Counted from the stretch's first letter, positions 14,799-23,631 are shown. The stretch: DNA of 54,182 nt from JAEYKI01 sp036679405 (GCA_036679405.1 JAVBVZ010000042.1:1-54182); one strand, 5' to 3'. The notes: generated from the letters alone by a model not told the origin. Program-made: numbers and translations.

Positions 14799-16322
14799 CT
14801 AAAGCTGTGCAGACATAATATCTCCAATTTCATAAAGGTGTTCATTGATTTGTTTATAAACGCCAAGGATACGGTTATATTCATTCTGCACTGCCGGGTC
14901 GGGCGTTTTGACGCCTATAAGTTTATGGATAGAATCAATAGGCGAAAAGTCTTTCCAGAATCCACCGCCCACTGCGGCCAGCGCGGCGGCGCCCAGTGAA
15001 CCTGCATCCTGGCCAATTGAGGTCTCAAGTATTTCAAGGCCGTATATGTCTGCAAACATTTGCCGCCAGAGCGGGCTTTTTCCACCCCCGCCGACAATCA
15101 GCATCCGCTCGGATATGGGAGACATTTCTTTTAAACGGTCCAGCGCGATACGCAGACTCAGCGCAATGCCTTCCATAGCGGACCGAACGAGATCCTGGCG
15201 GGTGTGTTTTAGATCCAGGCCGATATAGGCCCCCCGGACATTCGGCGTTCTGTCCGAACCGCTGCCGCCTGCAAGAGAAGGGTTAAAAAGAAGCTTGTTG
15301 GCTCCGACCGGAGACTTTGCAGCTTCTTCATTCATAAGAATATATGCGTCTTTTTCTCCTGAAAAAAGGTCTTTGCAAATTTGATTGCGGACCCACTGAA
15401 AGGATGACCCGGCAGAAAAAATGGAAGTTGCCGAAGCATACATCCCAGGAATGACATGTGCAAAAACAAAAGGTCTTAATGCCTTGTCCAAAATAGGTTT
15501 GTGGGATGTAATTGCAATCCAGGAAGACGACCCGAGAGAAGTATAGACTCTGCCGTCTTTGATCCCGCGGGCGCCCAGCGCCATACAGGCGTTGTCTACG
15601 CCGCCGCATGCAACTTTTACGTGCGCCGGCAGGCCGGTTGCGCGGGAGGCTTCCGGCGTAAGCGTACCTATAATGTGTGTGGAAGGCAGAATATCGGGAA
15701 AAAGAGAGGCCTTAAAACCAAATTCATTTAAAAGGCCGCCGTCGTATTTGTTTTGTTCCAGGTTATAAAATCCGCTTCCGGAGGCGTAAGACGGGTCGGT
15801 CGCAATACGTCCGGTGAGTCGGTAGTTAATATAGTCTTTGGTGCCTAAAACCACTGCGACCTTTTTAAACATATCGGGCATATTCTCTTGGTACCAGAGC
15901 AGTTTAAACGCAGTGTAGAGGTATGCGGGGAAGCCGTTTCCGGTTTTCATGTACCATTCGGACTCGTTGCGGCTCGAAAAGAAGGCCTTTGCCTGTTTCT
16001 CTGCGCGCATGTCCGACCAAATAGGCGCTACGGGAAGGAGCAGGGCGCCCCGGCTGTCCAGGGGAACCACGCCCAAACTATGTCCGGAGATTGCGAGCGC
16101 GGCAATGGAGTCCGGGCTGATATGTGAGCTTTCAATCAACATTTTTGAAACGGATATAAAGGAATCCCACCAGTCGTCCGGGCGCTGTTCGTGCCATCCG
16201 GCATGGGGATAAAGGGTATCGTAAGGGCGGAAGGTAGAAGCAAGTGATTCGCCTTGCACAGTAAACAGGGAGGCTTTGATTCCTCCGGTGCCGAAATCGT
16301 ATGCAATCAGATGATCTTGCAT
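14799..16322 (-). CDS. FGGY-family carbohydrate kinase (xylulokinase-like)
   Basis: A 507-residue ATP-dependent sugar kinase with the two-domain actin-like fold. DFGTGGIKASLF (9-20) is the phosphate-binding loop, D243 in CGGVDNA is the catalytic base, and LIVGGGGKSPLWRQMFADI is the adenosine region near residue 400. The length and WSDMR motif fit xylulose kinases, though the family also covers ribulose, fuculose, erythritol and gluconate kinases. The minus-strand ATG at 16322 follows AAGGAG. It diverges from the zinc dehydrogenase gene; a shared regulator is likely but no regulator gene is adjacent. Confidence 0.9.
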   Translation of the reverse strand: MQDHLIAYDFGTGGIKASLFTVQGESLASTFRPYDTLYPHAGWHEQRPDDWWDSFISVSKMLIESSHISPDSIAALAISGHSLGVVPLDSRGALLLPVAPIWSDMRAEKQAKAFFSSRNESEWYMKTGNGFPAYLYTAFKLLWYQENMPDMFKKVAVVLGTKDYINYRLTGRIATDPSYASGSGFYNLEQNKYDGGLLNEFGFKASLFPDILPSTHIIGTLTPEASRATGLPAHVKVACGGVDNACMALGARGIKDGRVYTSLGSSSWIAITSHKPILDKALRPFVFAHVIPGMYASATSIFSAGSSFQWVRNQICKDLFSGEKDAYILMNEEAAKSPVGANKLLFNPSLAGGSGSDRTPNVRGAYIGLDLKHTRQDLVRSAMEGIALSLRIALDRLKEMSPISERMLIVGGGGKSPLWRQMFADIYGLEILETSIGQDAGSLGAAALAAVGGGFWKDFSPIDSIHKLIGVKTPDPAVQNEYNRILGVYKQINEHLYEIGDIMSAQL

Positions 16323-16590
16323 GGGTGCATTTCTCCTTTATATGGGGTTTTGATTTTTGAAAAGTTAAAGATTCTTCTTTTTGAATGATACATTGGCAGA
16401 TTGAACCTGTCAAGGACTGAAGTGCCGTCTTGTCTTGCAATGTGGAGATAAAAATATATGCAATGCCAAAATGAAACAAATTTAAGCGTTGTGATATTTA
16501 AATGAAAATAAAACCGCTTTTTGGATAAAGCCGGAAATAAGAACGGTAAAAAAGCGTTTTAAAGTAAAAAACTGAAAGGAGATGTTGTTG

Positions 16591-17652
16591 GTGCAAAAGA
16601 CAATGAAAGCCCAGGTGGTAAAAGAGCCGTATGTAATGGAATATGTAGATGTACCGGTCCCTCAAATTGCGGAAGACGAGGTGCTGATCAAAATAAAGGT
16701 CTGCGGAATCTGCGGATCGGATTGGAGCATATATACCGGAAAATACGCAAGCGACAAACTGCCCCTCATAACAGGGCATGAATTCTGGGGAGAAATTGCG
16801 CAAGTGGGAAGCCGTGTGTCCGGCCTTAAGGAGGGGGACCGCGTTGCGGCGGATATCTGCCTGACCTGCGGGACCTGTTATTTCTGCCGGAGGGGGGACG
16901 GCCTTTTGTGCACTTCTTTTACCCAGCTTGGAATCCATACAAACGGGGGCTTTGCTGAATATGTGGCTGCGCCTGCAAAAAACTGTTACAGATTGCCTGA
17001 CGGCATGGATGATTACACGGCGGCATTTGTAGAACCGCTGACGGCGACGCTGCATGCCGCCAAGCGCATGAATGCAGCCATCGCTTCCAGTGTGGTGGTC
17101 ATTGGCTGTGGTCTTGGGATTCTGCACGCGGCGCTGGCCAAATTGCGGGGCTGTGCGCCGGTCGTCGTGATTGGCGACAGCGAAGAAAGACTCCGTATGG
17201 CCAAACAAATGGGAGCGGATATCACCATAGATTACAGAAAAGAAGATCCGCTGCAGCGGGTAATGGAAATTACAGACGGCGTAGGCGCGGATTATGTGAT
17301 CGAAGCGGTAGGAAGCACCAAGACCTATGAGCAGGCTTTTAAGATGCTTCGAAGGGGCGGAAAACTGGAAGCTTTCGGCATTGCGGCGCAGGGGGATACG
17401 GCGCAGCTTGAGCCTTACGAATTTGTGCTGGGTGAAAAAAAAGTGAGCGGATCCTGTGCGGGTATCGGAAACAACTGGGGAGAAGCCATCCGCCTGCTGG
17501 AGTATAAACGCATCATGCCCGAACCTATGTTCTCACTTGCTGTTCCGCTTTCCCAGTTGGAATGGGCCTTGAAGGAACTGAGGCGTGACCCTGACCTGGT
17601 TAAAGTTTTTGTGGTGCCGGGGCTCAAAGAAAAATTTTATTTTCACAAATAA
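16591..17652 (+). CDS. Zinc-dependent alcohol/polyol dehydrogenase (MDR family)
   Basis: A 353-residue medium-chain dehydrogenase, probably NAD-dependent. The catalytic zinc ligands are C41 (CGICGSD), H63 and E64 (GHEFWGE). The structural zinc site is C93, C96, C99 and C107 (CGTCYFCRRG). The nucleotide fold VVIGCGLGILHAALA follows near residue 170. It is closest to the threonine/sorbitol dehydrogenase branch. GTG 16591 is chosen because AAAGGAG ends nine bases before it; the in-frame ATG at 16582 is only one base from that site, and ATG 16603 is an alternative. It forms an operon with the isomerase gene 57 bases downstream. Confidence 0.88.
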   Translation: MQKTMKAQVVKEPYVMEYVDVPVPQIAEDEVLIKIKVCGICGSDWSIYTGKYASDKLPLITGHEFWGEIAQVGSRVSGLKEGDRVAADICLTCGTCYFCRRGDGLLCTSFTQLGIHTNGGFAEYVAAPAKNCYRLPDGMDDYTAAFVEPLTATLHAAKRMNAAIASSVVVIGCGLGILHAALAKLRGCAPVVVIGDSEERLRMAKQMGADITIDYRKEDPLQRVMEITDGVGADYVIEAVGSTKTYEQAFKMLRRGGKLEAFGIAAQGDTAQLEPYEFVLGEKKVSGSCAGIGNNWGEAIRLLEYKRIMPEPMFSLAVPLSQLEWALKELRRDPDLVKVFVVPGLKEKFYFHK

Positions 17653-17709
17653 AACTTCGCCTGATGCGATATGCAGGTATGATAAACGGAGAAAAACGGA
17701 GGAAAAACT

Positions 17710-18693
17710 ATGAAACTGGGCTTTTTTACGGCCAATTTGGCGCATCTTTCTTTAGAAGAAGTTGCTAAAGTTGCAAGCGAAAACGGGTATGAAATGCTGG
17801 AGATCCCCTCTTATATCGGAAACGGACAGTTGGACGCAGACGAAATAACCGCCAAAGGCGCGGCTTCTTTGAAAAAGATGGCTGCTTCGTATGGCCTTGG
17901 GATTTCCGCGCTTTCAAATCATGCGGATTCCATGCTGATCCTTGGATGTAACGAGGAAACGGATGCACTTTTTGCGGGAACAAAGGAAGAAAAAATAAAG
18001 TACGGGACAGAAAGCCTGATCAAGTCCGCGCAGGCCGCAAACGCGCTGGAATGTCCGGTTGTCAACGGTTTTACCGGGATTGCCAATTTCGGACGCTATT
18101 TTCCTTTCCCGAACGCGGCGGGATGGTCAGAGCAGGAAACCGCTTTTGTGGAACGTTTTACGCCTGTTTTGGATAAATTTAAAGAATATGGCGTGAAGTT
18201 CGCAATGGAGCCACATCCCAACAATATCATTTATGATATTCATACGGCCAGGCGTGCGCTTGAACTTTTGGAGTATCACCCGGCATTTGGGTTTAATTTA
18301 GACCCGGCAAACCTTACCTACCTTGGGCTTAAGGTGGAGAATTTTATCGATATCCTGGGCGACCGTATCTTCCATGTGCACGCCAAGGATGCCGAAGTAG
18401 TGGAGCATAATATCCAGATGGGCGGCGTATTGATGCACGGAGACTGGCAGCGGCTTGACAAATCTTTCCGCTTCCGTATTCCAGGCTGGGGAGATGTCCC
18501 CTGGAAAAAAGTGATCACCGAACTTTCGCTGGTGGGGTATGATTACGTGCTTTCCTATGAACATGAAGATGTCACCATGAGCGTAGGCGACGGCGTGGAA
18601 AAGGTAGTGGCTTATTTGAAGCCTCTGCTGATCAAAGCGCCGTATGAAGGCCGCAGAGATAAAATTTTCAACATTCCCGCAGGCAGCGAATAA
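17710..18693 (+). CDS. Sugar phosphate isomerase/epimerase (xylose isomerase-like TIM barrel)
   Basis: A 327-residue AP-endonuclease-2/xylose-isomerase-fold enzyme (IolE/IolH/tagatose-epimerase group). The expected metal ligands are visible: Glu in FAMEPHP, Asp in GFNLDPANL, His in FHVHAKDAE and Glu in SYEHED. The insertion GGVLMHGDWQRLDKSF, with IPGWGDVPW, is typical of proteins annotated simply as isomerase/epimerase. It follows the zinc dehydrogenase closely with its own ribosome site (GGAGGAAAA) and is followed by a terminator, so the two form an operon. It presumably converts the ketose made by the dehydrogenase; the substrate is unknown. Confidence 0.88.
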   Translation: MKLGFFTANLAHLSLEEVAKVASENGYEMLEIPSYIGNGQLDADEITAKGAASLKKMAASYGLGISALSNHADSMLILGCNEETDALFAGTKEEKIKYGTESLIKSAQAANALECPVVNGFTGIANFGRYFPFPNAAGWSEQETAFVERFTPVLDKFKEYGVKFAMEPHPNNIIYDIHTARRALELLEYHPAFGFNLDPANLTYLGLKVENFIDILGDRIFHVHAKDAEVVEHNIQMGGVLMHGDWQRLDKSFRFRIPGWGDVPWKKVITELSLVGYDYVLSYEHEDVTMSVGDGVEKVVAYLKPLLIKAPYEGRRDKIFNIPAGSE

Positions 18694-18716
18694 TAACGCC
18701 CGAAAACGGAAGACAG

Positions 18717-18758
18717 AAAGGCCGCCGGCCCCCGTGCCGGCAGCCTTTTGGTTTTTTT
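18717..18758 (+). terminator. Rho-independent terminator
   Basis: AAGGCCGCCGGC (18718-18729) pairs with GCCGGCAGCCTT (18736-18747) with one mismatch; seven T follow at 18752-18758. Confidence 0.85.
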
Positions 18759-18816
18759 AAGCCAAGGCATGCTTTTTTGGAGCATTGGTGCTTCTCTTTT
18801 GTTGAGGCAGCTTGTT

Positions 18817-18825
18817 TGGTATAAT
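18817..18825 (+). promoter_or_regulatory. Extended -10 promoter of zupT
   Basis: TGGTATAAT with no convincing -35 box. Confidence 0.5.
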
Positions 18826-18852
18826 GTAAATAAAAAATAATGGGAGGGACTC

Positions 18853-19656
18853 ATGGATAATGTTGCGCTTGCCTTTGGGTTAACGATCCTTGCGGGGCTG
18901 AGTACCGGAATCGGCAGTGCGATCGCGTTTTTTTCTAAAAAAACAAATGCGACGTTTCTGTCGGTCAGCCTTGGATTTTCAGCCGGTGTTATGATCTATG
19001 TATCCATGATCGAAATTTTTTTCAAAGCAAGGGATTCGCTGATTGCCGAACTGGGCCTCCGGACGGGATCCTGGGCGACGGTGGCCGCGTTTTTTGGAGG
19101 GATACTGCTGATCGGGTTGATCGACCGTCTGGTCCCGGATGAAAAGAATCCCCACCATATTTCAAAAATGCAGGAGAACAAAAGCCTGGCCAGCCCGGAA
19201 CATTCCAAACTTCTGAGGATGGGGTTGTTTACCGCCTTAGCCGTGGGCATCCATAACTTTCCGGAAGGGCTTGCTACTTTCATATCCGCCCTTCAGGCGC
19301 CTTCCATTGCAATTCCAATTGTTGTCGCAATCGCGATTCATAATATCCCGGAAGGAATTGCGGTATCCGTACCTATTTATTATGCGACGGGAAGCAAGAA
19401 AAAGGCGTTTTGGTATTCTTTTTTGTCCGGCCTTGCCGAACCGGTGGGCGCACTGATCGGCTATCTTATTCTGATGCCGTTTTTAAGCGATGTAATGTTT
19501 GGAATCGTTTTTGCCGCGGTGGCAGGCATCATGGTATTTATTTCTCTCGACGAGCTGCTTCCTTCCGCACGGGAATATGGAAAAGGGCATCTTGCCATAT
19601 ACGGATTGATTGCGGGTATGGCGGTGATGGCTGTAAGTTTGCTGCTGTTTTTATAA
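18853..19656 (+). CDS. zupT: ZIP-family divalent metal transporter
   Basis: A 267-residue membrane protein with about eight helices that imports zinc and related divalent metals. The two metal-binding helices carry HNFPEGLATF and HNIPEGIAVS, and a further conserved segment reads SGLAEPVGALIGY. The N-terminus LAFGLTILAGLSTGIGSAIAF matches bacterial ZupT. It is transcribed alone from an extended -10 promoter. The gene could supply zinc to the neighbouring zinc dehydrogenases and the COG0523 GTPase gene cluster, but no Zur-like operator was seen. Confidence 0.92.
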   Translation: MDNVALAFGLTILAGLSTGIGSAIAFFSKKTNATFLSVSLGFSAGVMIYVSMIEIFFKARDSLIAELGLRTGSWATVAAFFGGILLIGLIDRLVPDEKNPHHISKMQENKSLASPEHSKLLRMGLFTALAVGIHNFPEGLATFISALQAPSIAIPIVVAIAIHNIPEGIAVSVPIYYATGSKKKAFWYSFLSGLAEPVGALIGYLILMPFLSDVMFGIVFAAVAGIMVFISLDELLPSAREYGKGHLAIYGLIAGMAVMAVSLLLFL

Positions 19657-19733
19657 AAGTATTATTGTGCGTAACAGCTGTCGGAGTTGCCTGGGCGCTT
19701 GCCGGGACCGTAAAAAAAGCAGATTACGATACC

Positions 19734-19773
19734 TGCGCAAATCCGGATCACAAACCGGATCCGTATTTGCGCA
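19734..19773. promoter_or_regulatory. 16-bp inverted repeat between zupT and the methyltransferase gene
   Basis: TGCGCAAATCCGGATC (19734-19749) pairs with GATCCGTATTTGCGCA (19758-19773) with one mismatch. The right arm also contains the perfect palindrome ATTTGCGCAAAT (19765-19776). There is no T tract after it on the plus strand. It may be a weak terminator or an operator. Confidence 0.5.
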
Positions 19774-19874
19774 AATAAAATAACAATCCTGCGTTGTTTT
19801 TTGCAAACAGACAGAAAAGTAGGTGATTTAATTCAAAAAACAAGAGATTTGTTAAAAAAATAAAAGGCGCCGGT

Positions 19875-19883
19875 TGCTATAAT
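19875..19883 (+). promoter_or_regulatory. Extended -10 promoter of the methyltransferase-thioredoxin gene
   Basis: TGCTATAAT; no good -35 box at the normal distance. Confidence 0.5.
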
Positions 19884-19919
19884 AGTTTTATAAAATTAAA
19901 AATTAAAGGAGACACTACT

Positions 19920-21278
19920 ATGAGCAACCCTAAAGAACTGCTGTTTGCCGCTCTTCGGCATGAAGATATTGAGAATGTTCCTTGGGTGCCTTTTGCGGGC
20001 GTCCATGCGGGAAGGCTGGTTGGATATGACGCAACCGAAGTTTTGACAGAAGCGGACAAACTGGTCAAGGCGCTGTTGGAGGTGAACCGCCTCTATAAAC
20101 CGAACGGGCAGCCGGTGGTGTTTGATTTGCAGATAGAGGCCGAAATTCTGGGGTGCGAACTGGTATGGGCAAAAGATGCGCCGCCTTCCGTTAAAACGCA
20201 TCCGCTTTCTGAAACCACGCAGATCCCCTGCCTGTGTACGCTGCCGGAAAAAGAAGACGGAAGACTCCCTATGGTGCTGGAAGCCATGACCCGTGTAAAA
20301 AAGGAAATTGGAGACACAACGGCGCTGTACGGCCTTATCTGCGGTCCGTTTACGCTGGCTTCTCATTTGCGCGGCAATAATATCTTTATGGATATGTACG
20401 ACGATGATGAATATGTGAAAAACCTGCTTGGATACTGCCTCGAAGTTGCCAAAAAGATAACGGATTATTATATAGAAGCCGGAATGGATATTATTGCGGT
20501 GGTCGACCCGCTGGTTTCGCAGGTTTCGCCCGCGCATTTTGAAGAATTCCTAAGCGAGCCGTTTGCTGAGATATTCAAATACATCCGTTCAAAAAATGTT
20601 TTTTCTTCTTTCTTTGTCTGCGGCGATGCGACCAAAAATATTGAAGTGATGTGCAAAACAGATCCGGATTCCATCTCCATTGACGAAAATGTGGATATTA
20701 TTGCGGCCAAAAATATTACGGATCAATACAATATTACCATTGGGGGCAATATTCCGCTGACAACGGTTATGCTGCACGGCACCCAGCAGGACAATATGAA
20801 ATATGTTATAGATATGCTGGACGCAATCAGCAATAAGAAAAACCTGATCGTGGCGCCGGGCTGCGATATGCCTTATGCCGTGCCGCCTGAAAATGCGTTT
20901 GGTGTGGCCCAAGCCATCTGGCAGACTGAGGAAACCCGGAAAATGATTGAAAACTATGTGGCGGTGGATGAGAGCATAGACGTCGAGCTTCCCGATTATG
21001 AGAATCTGAAGCGGCCGCTTGTAGAAGTTTTCACGCTGGATTCGGCAACCTGCGCCGCCTGCGGATACATGATGGAAGCTGCGCAGAAAGCCAAGGACAT
21101 CTATGGAGACAAAATTGATATGGTAGAGTATAAATTTACGCTCAAGGAAAACATAGCGCGGTGCAAAAAAATGGGCGTACAACATCTGCCTTCCATTTAT
21201 ATCAACGGGAATCTCAAGTTTTCTTCGGTCATTCCGAGCAGAGATGAATTCCGCGAGGCGATCGACGAGGTAATGTAA
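19920..21278 (+). CDS. URO-D/MtaA-type methyltransferase fused to a thioredoxin-like domain
   Basis: A 452-residue two-domain protein. Residues 1-345 form the URO-D barrel used by corrinoid-dependent methyltransferases (LICGPFTLAS; VAPGCDMPYAVP). Residues 366-452 look thioredoxin-like: strand LVEVFTLDSATCAAC with CAAC at 378-381 and the cis-proline loop HLPSIYINGN. In MtaA-type enzymes zinc is held by HxC and a later Cys; here C234 and C315 are present but the His place is F232 (FFVCG), so metal binding may be altered. The thioredoxin domain could keep the corrinoid or the metal thiols reduced (inference). A COG0523 GTPase gene follows after one base. No corrinoid protein gene is in the window. 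ATG follows AAGGAG. Confidence 0.82.
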   Translation: MSNPKELLFAALRHEDIENVPWVPFAGVHAGRLVGYDATEVLTEADKLVKALLEVNRLYKPNGQPVVFDLQIEAEILGCELVWAKDAPPSVKTHPLSETTQIPCLCTLPEKEDGRLPMVLEAMTRVKKEIGDTTALYGLICGPFTLASHLRGNNIFMDMYDDDEYVKNLLGYCLEVAKKITDYYIEAGMDIIAVVDPLVSQVSPAHFEEFLSEPFAEIFKYIRSKNVFSSFFVCGDATKNIEVMCKTDPDSISIDENVDIIAAKNITDQYNITIGGNIPLTTVMLHGTQQDNMKYVIDMLDAISNKKNLIVAPGCDMPYAVPPENAFGVAQAIWQTEETRKMIENYVAVDESIDVELPDYENLKRPLVEVFTLDSATCAACGYMMEAAQKAKDIYGDKIDMVEYKFTLKENIARCKKMGVQHLPSIYINGNLKFSSVIPSRDEFREAIDEVM

Positions 21279-21279
21279 G

Positions 21280-22200
21280 ATGCCGCAGAAGCTGTATCTG
21301 ATCACCGGCTTTTTGGGTGTGGGAAAAACAACGTTTTTAAAGAACCTCATTGCTTTACTGGCCGATCACCGGCTTAAAGTCATTGTAAACGAATTCGGCA
21401 GAGAAGGAGTGGACGGAGCGCTGCTTTCCGGTCTGGCCGCCGAGGTGGAAGAAATCAATAACGGGTCTATTTTTTGCACGTGCCGTTTAGACCGGTTTGA
21501 AGAAGTCCTGGCCGAAAGCGCCGGTCAGGATCCGGAGTATATTTTGGTGGAGGCTTCCGGGCTTTCCGACCCTACCGCCATCCGCAGGATTTTGTCGGTC
21601 AGGAATGAATTTGCATCTATTGAATATATGGGTGGCATTTGTATTGCGGATGCAGTAAACCTTAAAAAGATCATTTCTACCGCCCGCGTCAGCAAAAAGC
21701 AGCTAGCTGAAGCCAGGCTGGTGCTTATCAACAAAACGGACATGGCTTCTGAAAGCGAAATCTGTGAAACGGAATCTCTGGTGCGTTCCGTACGGCCGGA
21801 TGCTGTCATCCGCCGCACTTCCTTCGGCAGGATACAGCCTGAGTGGCTGGCCGAATTGCATGGAGAACAAAAAGTTTCGGAGGGACCGGCGTATCATCTG
21901 AAAGATGTGGGCCTTATGAAACTGACCATTACCGTCCGGGATACGATGACCTATTTCCAGCTGGAAAAATTTCTGGCCATGTTTATAGAGGATACATACC
22001 GGGTGAAAGGCTTCACTTGCCTGGAAGGAAAGACCGCGTTGGTAGACTGTGTGGGTGCCGATCTTAAAATCAGCCCTTATGCGGGGAAAACAGAACACTG
22101 CAATCACATTGTCGCGCTGGCCGGGCCAGGAATGCCTATGGAAAAAAGCATCCGGCAAGCGGCAAAATGGTACCCTGATCTTATTGAACGGATCGAATAG
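21280..22200 (+). CDS. COG0523 G3E-family GTPase (CobW/YjiA-like metallochaperone)
   Basis: A 306-residue GTPase. The Walker A loop is GFLGVGKTTF (residues 10-19), the Walker B region VEASGLSDP near 90, and the guanine motif NKTD near 150. The family's metal-binding CxCC motif is replaced by FCTC (IFCTCR), so two of the three usual Cys remain. The C-terminal CobW domain is present. It starts one base after the stop of the methyltransferase-thioredoxin gene, so the two are certainly co-transcribed; it may insert zinc or service a corrinoid enzyme. A terminator follows. Confidence 0.87.
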   Translation: MPQKLYLITGFLGVGKTTFLKNLIALLADHRLKVIVNEFGREGVDGALLSGLAAEVEEINNGSIFCTCRLDRFEEVLAESAGQDPEYILVEASGLSDPTAIRRILSVRNEFASIEYMGGICIADAVNLKKIISTARVSKKQLAEARLVLINKTDMASESEICETESLVRSVRPDAVIRRTSFGRIQPEWLAELHGEQKVSEGPAYHLKDVGLMKLTITVRDTMTYFQLEKFLAMFIEDTYRVKGFTCLEGKTALVDCVGADLKISPYAGKTEHCNHIVALAGPGMPMEKSIRQAAKWYPDLIERIE

Positions 22201-22208
22201 ACAATTAA

Positions 22209-22240
22209 AAAAATCCCGCCTGTCGCAAGGCGGGATTTTT
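22209..22240. terminator. Bidirectional terminator
   Basis: AAAAATCCCGCC/GGCGGGATTTTT around an 8-base loop. It serves the GTPase gene and the converging membrane protein gene. Confidence 0.9.
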
Positions 22241-22273
22241 ATATGCAAAAGCTTTTCTCCGGCAAAAGCGGGT

Positions 22274-23152
22274 TTAAAAATTTTTATTCAGGTACAGTGT
22301 GCTTCCTGAGAAAATCAGCAGTGAGAAGAACAGATAAATGGGAAACAACAACTGTGCGGGCACGCTCATGATTTCAAAAGATGAGAGAAAGTAAAAGACG
22401 ATAAAGAGCAATGTAGTAAGCAAAAGGGTAATCAGCGCTCCGCGTGTGATATCGGCAAATTGCTTCTCGTCATACCACTCTGCCGGCTTTTCTTTGCGTT
22501 TTGTAAAAAACCAGCAGGCTGCGGCCAGCCCGTAGGGAACTAAGAAAACAATATAGAGAAAGAAGGATAAGACGGCTATATTTGTTTGGGGCAATCCCGA
22601 GCCAAGAAGCACAAGCAGGCAGATCAGGCCCAGAATGGAAGAAATAACGCCGATCTGGTTTACCGTAAGGAAAAGGGATTCGTCCTTAACTACGGCAACC
22701 GCAGCCTTCTTTTTTTTAAGGATTCGGCCCGCCGCCGTGCATTGAATCAGCAGAAGGACGGCAAATAATATGTGGATCGCCTGTCCGGTGAATACGATGC
22801 GCCATTCGCCTGAAACATCCATGCCGAACAGGTATTCGTGGCCGATGTCGCTCAGCATCATGGTGTCTGCGGCTATAAAAAACAAGGACAGGAATCCTAT
22901 GACGAATGCCGCGGATCTTAAAAGTTTATCATTTCTGAAATGTTTAAATTGCGCGGCAAGGTTTGTCAATCCGAATATATGGATCAGCCCGGATACAATC
23001 AGAATAACGGCAACGGCCCATCCCATCCATTCCGCGGTGACCAGGCCGTCGGCAGTTGCGGCTTGCAAATCGGACAGGATCAGGATATTGCCCGTGATCA
23101 GGCTAAGCATCACAATGCTCAAAATGATAGATATATGATTGAAACGCCTCAT
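22274..23152 (-). CDS. Integral membrane protein of unknown function
   Basis: A 292-residue protein with about eight hydrophobic helices (for example 9-27, 45-65, 83-100, 122-142, 167-187, 196-218, 240-258, 265-285). A short polar loop with lysines (KKKKAAVAVV) sits in the middle. I do not recognise the family. It starts two bases after the stop of an XRE regulator gene, a pairing commonly seen for small regulator plus membrane protein modules of Bacillota. The two are surely co-transcribed from the operator-bearing promoter at 23432-23477. No transport or enzyme motif is visible. Confidence 0.8.
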   Translation of the reverse strand: MRRFNHISIILSIVMLSLITGNILILSDLQAATADGLVTAEWMGWAVAVILIVSGLIHIFGLTNLAAQFKHFRNDKLLRSAAFVIGFLSLFFIAADTMMLSDIGHEYLFGMDVSGEWRIVFTGQAIHILFAVLLLIQCTAAGRILKKKKAAVAVVKDESLFLTVNQIGVISSILGLICLLVLLGSGLPQTNIAVLSFFLYIVFLVPYGLAAACWFFTKRKEKPAEWYDEKQFADITRGALITLLLTTLLFIVFYFLSSFEIMSVPAQLLFPIYLFFSLLIFSGSTLYLNKNF

Positions 23153-23154
23153 AG

Positions 23155-23379
23155 CTACCGATCCTCCTTGTCTTCATCGTTTACGATAAAGAAGATTTCT
23201 TCCACAGTTGTTCCAAAAAAGTTTGCAATTTTAAGCGCGAGCATGGTAGACGGCATAAATTTGCCGGTTTCAATGGAATGTATGGTCAGCCGGGTGACCC
23301 CGACCGCGTTGGCAAGCTCCTGTTGGGTCATTTCTCCCCGTTCAAACCGGTATTTTCTAACGGTATTTTCCAGTTTCAT
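23155..23379 (-). CDS. XRE-family helix-turn-helix regulator
   Basis: A 74-residue single-domain DNA-binding protein (YozG/Cro-like). The helix-turn-helix is MTQQELANAVGVTRLTIHSIE (residues 16-36), followed by FMPSTMLALKIANFFGTTVEEIF. The ATG at 23379 follows a G-rich site; a longer in-frame TTG start is less likely. The promoter upstream carries a perfect inverted repeat over the -10, the usual sign of autoregulation. It is translationally linked to the membrane protein gene that follows. Confidence 0.88.
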   Translation of the reverse strand: MKLENTVRKYRFERGEMTQQELANAVGVTRLTIHSIETGKFMPSTMLALKIANFFGTTVEEIFFIVNDEDKEDR

Positions 23380-23431
23380 AAAAGAGCCCCCCAATTGGTT
23401 CTGTTTAACAGCAGGAAAAAAGAATGTAATG

Positions 23432-23477
23432 TATACTAAACTATACTTAGTATATACAAAACTATATATTTTGTCAA
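23432..23477 (-). promoter_or_regulatory. Promoter and operator of the XRE-membrane protein operon
   Basis: Reading the minus strand: TTGACA (23477-23472), a 17-base spacer and TATACT (23454-23449). The perfect repeat TATACTAA (23432-23439) / TTAGTATA (23447-23454) overlaps the -10, so a bound repressor would block initiation. Confidence 0.75.
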
Positions 23478-23631
23478 TGGATCTCTATAAAACAGCCAAA
23501 AGACATTGCGGTAAAGTCGCTGCATAGTTGCCTCAAACAATATTTTAAGGCCTCCGGCTCTTTTTTGACAAAGGCAATATAATATTTTTCCCGAACCGCT
23601 TTTTTTAACTTTTCATTTTAAAAAACCATAG

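Noticed and set aside
19660..19778. Short hydrophobic frame after zupT ending PDHKPDPYLRK
   Set aside because: No start codon with a ribosome site; the end coincides with the inverted repeat, which explains the apparent composition.
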